From assembly GCA_910575105.1 (NCBI GenBank), contig CAJTDK010000015.1, forward strand, positions 1 to 64,000: a stretch of DNA of 64,000 bases, in the 5' to 3' direction. Both the position numbers and the translations under genes were made by a program. Of this stretch, positions 60,213-64,000 are shown piece by piece. Origin of the DNA: Lachnospiraceae bacterium. Lineage in GTDB: Bacteria > Bacillota > Clostridia > Lachnospirales > Lachnospiraceae. The notes beneath the pieces are model-generated. The model was not told the DNA's origin. It made no database searches and saw nothing but the letters and a program-made list of their open reading frames with translations. Position 1 is the first letter of the stretch. Each line of letters starts with the position of its first letter.

Positions 60213-60247
60213 GTGAATCTCCTTTCTCCTGAAAATGGGTACAAAAA

Positions 60248-60340
60248 AGGGCGCCCACCTATAAAAGTGAAACGCCCACGGCAATCAGCGGTCAGGCAAT
60301 AAACCGGACCGCTGGCGCTATTAAATATTTTCGTTAATGA
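60248..60340. other. Hairpin-rich element edge
   Basis: Two stems are seen: GGGCG...CGCCC (60250-60278) and CAGCGGTC...GACCGCTG (about 60286-60314). They lie just upstream of the TnpW-like gene and probably belong to the regulatory or terminal region of the lost transposon. Confidence 0.4.
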
Positions 60341-60520
60341 AACAGCCTCCTTTTTTTTCGATATTTTTCTCGTCAGATTTCAACATGGAAATGCGAAATG
60401 CTTACACTGATTCTAAGTGAAATACAGACTAAAAAGTACGTGCATTATATCAGGAAGACAGCTTTACAAGTGCACAGGATTTGGCTATACTTTTTATAGA
60501 TATTTGTAGAATTTTTGATT

Positions 60521-60549
60521 TTGAGCTGTATATGCTCTTGAGCTGTATA
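60521..60549 (+). promoter_or_regulatory. 12-base direct repeat upstream of the histidine kinase
   Basis: TTGAGCTGTATA occurs at 60521-60532 and 60538-60549, 17 bases apart. Direct repeats spaced by about 1.5 helix turns could be a regulator site. AT-rich promoter-like sequence surrounds them. Confidence 0.4.
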
Positions 60550-60612
60550 GACATAAGTCCGAAGAAGATCCGTACATAGCAAATGCCGAACAAAAACAGG
60601 AGAAGTGATAGA

Positions 60613-61710
60613 ATGGAATTACAGAATACAAGCGACCAGTACATTGACAAGCATATCAAGGCCCGTGAGCGCGGCTATATCTGGCTGGAGCGGGAGCTTA
60701 AATGGAGGATTTTTGTAAGCACGGCGGTAATCGCAGTGTTTTTGGTTATACTCTTTTTTGTCCTTGAGCCTGATCTGACGGTATGGGCGGCAGCTTTAGC
60801 GGCGGTGCTGGCTTTGAATGTGGTCTGGGAATATCTGAATTATCGGAGGGAATATCGCAATTACCAGTCTATTTACAGGTATCTGGAAGAGTTTGAGATG
60901 GGAAATTACACGTACCGGGGAGGGGAGGATTTTACCGGTGTGGGTATCCGTGTCCAGCTTGCGGAGCAGCTTGCCCGCATGGGGGAGGCTTTCGGCAGAA
61001 TGAAAAGCAGGCTTGTGGAGGAAAAGGAGAATACGAAGGGATTGGTGACGGATATTTCCCACCAGCTTAAAACGCCAGTGGCGGCTCTTGAGTTAAGCTT
61101 TGAGCTTTTGCAGGATAAGACTCTTGATGAAAAAGAACGGCAGGAATTTTTAGAACGCAGCGGGAGGGAGACAAGGAGGCTTCGCCAGCTTGTGGAGACG
61201 CTCTCGAACCTTTCAAGACTGGAGGCGGATATGATCAGGCTGTCACCGAAGGAGGCGGATCTTAAAGAAACTCTTATACGCGCGGTGAACGGAATCTATA
61301 TTAAAGCAGAAGAAAAACAGATTGAGATCGAGATGGAGGAGTTTGAAAATATAAGGCTTGCACATGATGTGCGCTGGACTGCAGAAGCCGTTTCCAATGT
61401 TCTTGACAATGCGGTAAAATATTCCCCTTCCGGGACGAAAGTTAAGATTCGGGTGGAGGTTTTTGTATCTTATGCTTTTATTGAAGTAGAGGATGAAGGG
61501 ATTGGGATTCCCAAATCAGAGTACCCGGATATATTCAAGAGATTCTACCGGGGGGATCATCCTCTGGTAGAACGGTCAGAAGGCGCGGGTGTAGGGCTTT
61601 ACCTTGTGAGAAAGATTCTGGAGGGGCAGGGAGGAAGTGTCCGGGCGTATCAGTCACATGGCGGAGGAACCGTCATGCAGATGATGCTGCCGAAAGAGTA
61701 CGCGCTATGA
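60613..61710 (+). CDS. Sensor histidine kinase without adjacent regulator
   Basis: This 365-residue membrane kinase has a short cytosolic N-terminus and two close helices (FVSTAVIAVFLVILFFVLEPDLTVWAAALAAVLALNVVW), so almost no extracellular sensor. HisKA follows with the histidine in TDISHQLKTPVAAL, then the ATPase domain (NVLDNAVKYSP, DEGIGIP, GAGVGLYLVRKIL). This layout is that of kinases linked to Bce/FtsX-type ABC transporters, and such a transporter follows. The expected OmpR regulator is missing upstream, where transposon debris lies instead. ATG 60613 follows AGGAGAAG. Confidence 0.88.
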   Translation: MELQNTSDQYIDKHIKARERGYIWLERELKWRIFVSTAVIAVFLVILFFVLEPDLTVWAAALAAVLALNVVWEYLNYRREYRNYQSIYRYLEEFEMGNYTYRGGEDFTGVGIRVQLAEQLARMGEAFGRMKSRLVEEKENTKGLVTDISHQLKTPVAALELSFELLQDKTLDEKERQEFLERSGRETRRLRQLVETLSNLSRLEADMIRLSPKEADLKETLIRAVNGIYIKAEEKQIEIEMEEFENIRLAHDVRWTAEAVSNVLDNAVKYSPSGTKVKIRVEVFVSYAFIEVEDEGIGIPKSEYPDIFKRFYRGDHPLVERSEGAGVGLYLVRKILEGQGGSVRAYQSHGGGTVMQMMLPKEYAL

Positions 61711-61814
61711 GAAAAATAACAAAACTGTTATATATATTGAAAGGGTTCTGTAAGTTTCAGGGCTTATGATGGGTACATAGCAAACAAAATGTACACAGAA
61801 GGGAGCCTTTTATT

Positions 61815-62483
61815 ATGGAGACGATTTTAAAGACAGTTGATCTGGTGAAATATTACGGCGACGGCGAGAGTCAGGTGAAGGCTATCGACCATACCAGCAT
61901 CGAGGTGGAGAACGGGGAGTTTGTAGCGATTGTAGGTCGTTCCGGTTCAGGAAAGAGTACGCTCCTTCATATGCTTGGCGGCCTTGACCGGCCGGACAGC
62001 GGGGAGGTGATCATCGGGGGAAAGAATATCTTTTCCTTAAAGGACGAGCAGCTTGCGGTGTTCCGCAGGAGGAAGATCGGGTTTATCTTTCAGGATTATA
62101 ACCTGATCCCGGCGCTGAACGTATGGGAGAACATCATCCTCCCGCTGGGTCTTGACGGCAAGAAGGTGAACAAAGATTTTGTGATGGATATCGTGAAAAA
62201 TATCGGGCTGGCAGAAAAGCTTAAATCCCTGCCGAGCACTCTTTCCGGCGGTCAGAAGCAGCGGGTGGCGATCGCCAGGGCGCTGGCCTTCCGACCGGCC
62301 ATTATCCTGGCGGATGAGCCTACGGGAAACCTGGATTCCAAAACGGAGATGGAGGTTATCTCACTTTTAAAGACCTGCGTCAGCAAATACGCTCAGACGC
62401 TGGTAATGATCACCCATGACGAAACCATCGCCCAGATGGCGGACCGGGTAATGATCATTGAAGACGGTAAGGTGGTGAGATAG
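61815..62483 (+). CDS. ABC transporter ATPase, BceA/LolD-like
   Basis: This 222-residue ATPase of the MacB/BceA group has Walker A GRSGSGKSTLLHML, Q-loop FIFQDYNLIPAL, signature TLSGGQKQRVAIARAL, Walker B IILADEPTGNLD and H-loop MITHDETIA. AGAAGGGAG lies upstream. It works with the FtsX-like permease that starts right after its stop. Systems of this kind often resist peptide antibiotics or serve as flux sensors for the linked kinase. Confidence 0.92.
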   Translation: METILKTVDLVKYYGDGESQVKAIDHTSIEVENGEFVAIVGRSGSGKSTLLHMLGGLDRPDSGEVIIGGKNIFSLKDEQLAVFRRRKIGFIFQDYNLIPALNVWENIILPLGLDGKKVNKDFVMDIVKNIGLAEKLKSLPSTLSGGQKQRVAIARALAFRPAIILADEPTGNLDSKTEMEVISLLKTCVSKYAQTLVMITHDETIAQMADRVMIIEDGKVVR

Positions 62484-64000
62484 ATGAACATTATTACGAC
62501 GACAGCGCTTGCCAATTTGAAAAAGAATAAGAGCAGAAATATATTGATCGGAATCGCTATCTTGCTTACCGCCTTTCTATTAACGATGCTGCCGACTACG
62601 GTAATGGGGCAGATGAGTCTCCGGTTCCAGGCGGTAAGTAAGCTGTATTCCCCGGTTCACGGTGTGTACCGGAACGTGGACGAAGAGTCGGCGGCCCAGA
62701 TGTCCCGGGACGAGACCTTTGAGACGGTAGGCTTAAGAGAGCAGGCCGGACGGATGTACAGCGGGGACAGACATATCACGGCTGTTATGATGGTCTATGA
62801 CGAAACAGCGCGAAAGCTGTCCAAGATAGTGCTGAAGGAAGGGACATTTCCGAAGAAAGCGGATGAGATCGTAGTGTCTTCGGGCTGTCTTAAGGCAATG
62901 GGGCTTAAAGGAGGCGTAGGAGACAGGATAAAGGTGCCTTACCAGCCGATGAGAAAAGGGAAGCTTCTTAAGGCGGCGGAGAAGGAATTTACCATTACCG
63001 GGATGACGGAGGATGCGCCGGAGTCTCTGGAGAAGGGGTTCTATGCCCCGATGGTGTCAGAGGCATTTGCCAAGGAAATCATACCGGAGGGGGAGCATAC
63101 CTACGAAGTGTATTTTCAGCTAAGGGCTGTCGAAGGGATGGTTACGGAAGAGATCGAGGAGAGGATAAAGCTTACAGGAGAGCGGTACGGACTTACGGAG
63201 GGCGATATCGCAGAAAACTCAGAGTACCTTTTGGCCAATTATGTAGATGTGGCGCTCTATACCGGCCTGGGCGCACTGCTGGCGTTGATCGTACTGGCCG
63301 GGATCCTGACTATCTACAGCATCTATTATGTATCTATGCTGGATAAGATTCAGGAGTACGGGAGACTTAGGGCTATCGGGGCGACCAGAAGACAGATACG
63401 ACGGATCGTGTTCCGGGAAGGCTTTGCCGTCGCCGCCATAGCGGTTCCTGCGGGGATAATCCTTGGGCTTATAAGCGGAATCCTGCTGATCAAAGCTTTG
63501 GTCAATGTGTCCTTAAGCAGTGATCCTGTGCTGGGAGAAGAGATGAAGGTGATTCTGGCAAACGGCGAGGCCAGCCTGGTGAAGTGGTGGATCATCGCGT
63601 TTGCGGCGGCAGTAAGCCTCCTGACAGTCTATGTTTCCCTTCTTCGCCCGATGCATAAGGCAGGCAGGATTACGGCCATTCAGGCGCTGCGCTACCAGGG
63701 CGGCCAGAAGGGGAAGAAAAAAAGGCGTGACCGGAAAGGCTATGACGAGCTGAGTATTCCAAGGCTTACCGCATCTAACCTGGGGAGGAACAAGAGAAGA
63801 ACGGCAGTAACTATCATGGCTCTTGGAGTGACAGGAGTGCTCTTTGTGGCGGCGGCGACACTATGCAGCTGTATGAATGCCGAGGATATCACAAGGAATG
63901 ATATCCGCAGAGATATTAAGGTGTGCATCGACAGTGAAATGGATGACGAGATGCATCCGGAGTGGGCGCTTAGCGCTATCCAGCAGAATAATCCTATGAC
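62484..64000 (+). CDS. FtsX-like ABC permease, runs off the window
   Basis: The frame opens at ATG 62484, directly after the ATPase stop, and stays open for 505 codons to the right edge. One N-terminal helix (NILIGIAILLTAFLLTMLPTTV) is followed by an extracytoplasmic domain of about 200 residues. Three helices then come with the FtsX signature EYGRLRAIGATRRQIRRIV. A second half begins with RLTASNLGRNKRRTAVTIMALGVTGVLF. That two-half layout (about 800 residues in full) is usual for BceB/large FtsX permeases. The 3' end is outside the window. Confidence 0.88.
   Translation, partial: MNIITTTALANLKKNKSRNILIGIAILLTAFLLTMLPTTVMGQMSLRFQAVSKLYSPVHGVYRNVDEESAAQMSRDETFETVGLREQAGRMYSGDRHITAVMMVYDETARKLSKIVLKEGTFPKKADEIVVSSGCLKAMGLKGGVGDRIKVPYQPMRKGKLLKAAEKEFTITGMTEDAPESLEKGFYAPMVSEAFAKEIIPEGEHTYEVYFQLRAVEGMVTEEIEERIKLTGERYGLTEGDIAENSEYLLANYVDVALYTGLGALLALIVLAGILTIYSIYYVSMLDKIQEYGRLRAIGATRRQIRRIVFREGFAVAAIAVPAGIILGLISGILLIKALVNVSLSSDPVLGEEMKVILANGEASLVKWWIIAFAAAVSLLTVYVSLLRPMHKAGRITAIQALRYQGGQKGKKKRRDRKGYDELSIPRLTASNLGRNKRRTAVTIMALGVTGVLFVAAATLCSCMNAEDITRNDIRRDIKVCIDSEMDDEMHPEWALSAIQQNNPM

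Overview
The window looks like chromosome from a gut Clostridia bacterium, most likely Lachnospiraceae. The protein families, strong GGAGG ribosome-binding sites, frequent TTG/GTG starts and mid-range base composition all fit. The core is cut by several pieces of mobile DNA, many of them decaying. No rRNA, tRNA or CRISPR array was seen.

Layout. 1-4260 is the minus-strand end of an integrative/conjugative element: repA, a DUF5348 gene, pcfB, and a virD4/traG gene wrecked by two group II introns and a deletion. 4289-5725 is a serine recombinase missing its catalytic N-terminus. 5765-7464 is an AT-rich two-gene ParA-ATPase/HEPN cassette, the best candidate for an undescribed conflict system. 7520-8185 holds IS3 and small-gene debris. 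8292-16225 is a signalling and hydrolase block: a lone receiver, a hybrid histidine kinase with HPt, a second hybrid kinase fused to a DegV fatty-acid-binding domain, an M20 amidohydrolase and a C45 Ntn-hydrolase. 16365-17395 is pseudogene debris. 17660-25534 carries SNF2 and SWIM genes, then cobD, cobQ, cbiC and an unknown gene.

25574-33350 is a second patchwork island. It holds a small Spo0A-like protein, an XRE regulator with duplicated bipartite operators, a serine recombinase cut into a lipoprotein gene, a collapsed acetyltransferase/MATE operon behind an intact aldo/keto reductase and its TetR regulator, and then four genes that each have their own copy of a conserved hairpin leader and mostly their own terminator.

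33881-43333 is largely core: a BlaI/BlaR1 pair with operators in front of a lipoprotein gene, a P-loop kinase, an NCS2 permease, rarA, a DHFR-like protein, a secreted nuclease and yaaA. 43466-49589 is a four-carbon sugar-acid (D-threonate type) catabolic locus: triosephosphate isomerase paralogue, pdxA2, DUF1537 kinase, KdgT permease and a DeoR regulator with clustered CGAAA boxes. 49605-58184 holds a K+ channel with a RyR domain, a membrane protein plus OmpR regulator without a kinase, an M24 peptidase, and an ECF sigma/ABC transporter operon. 58274-60300 is Tn4451-like debris around a CPBP protease. 60613-64000 is a histidine kinase without a neighbouring regulator, followed by a BceAB/FtsX-type ABC transporter that runs off the window.

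Functional themes: sensing and envelope stress (BlaR1, ECF, Bce-like), sugar-acid use, possible fatty-acid or N-acyl-amide sensing, and repeated invasion and decay of conjugative elements that left possible defence and anti-defence cargo.
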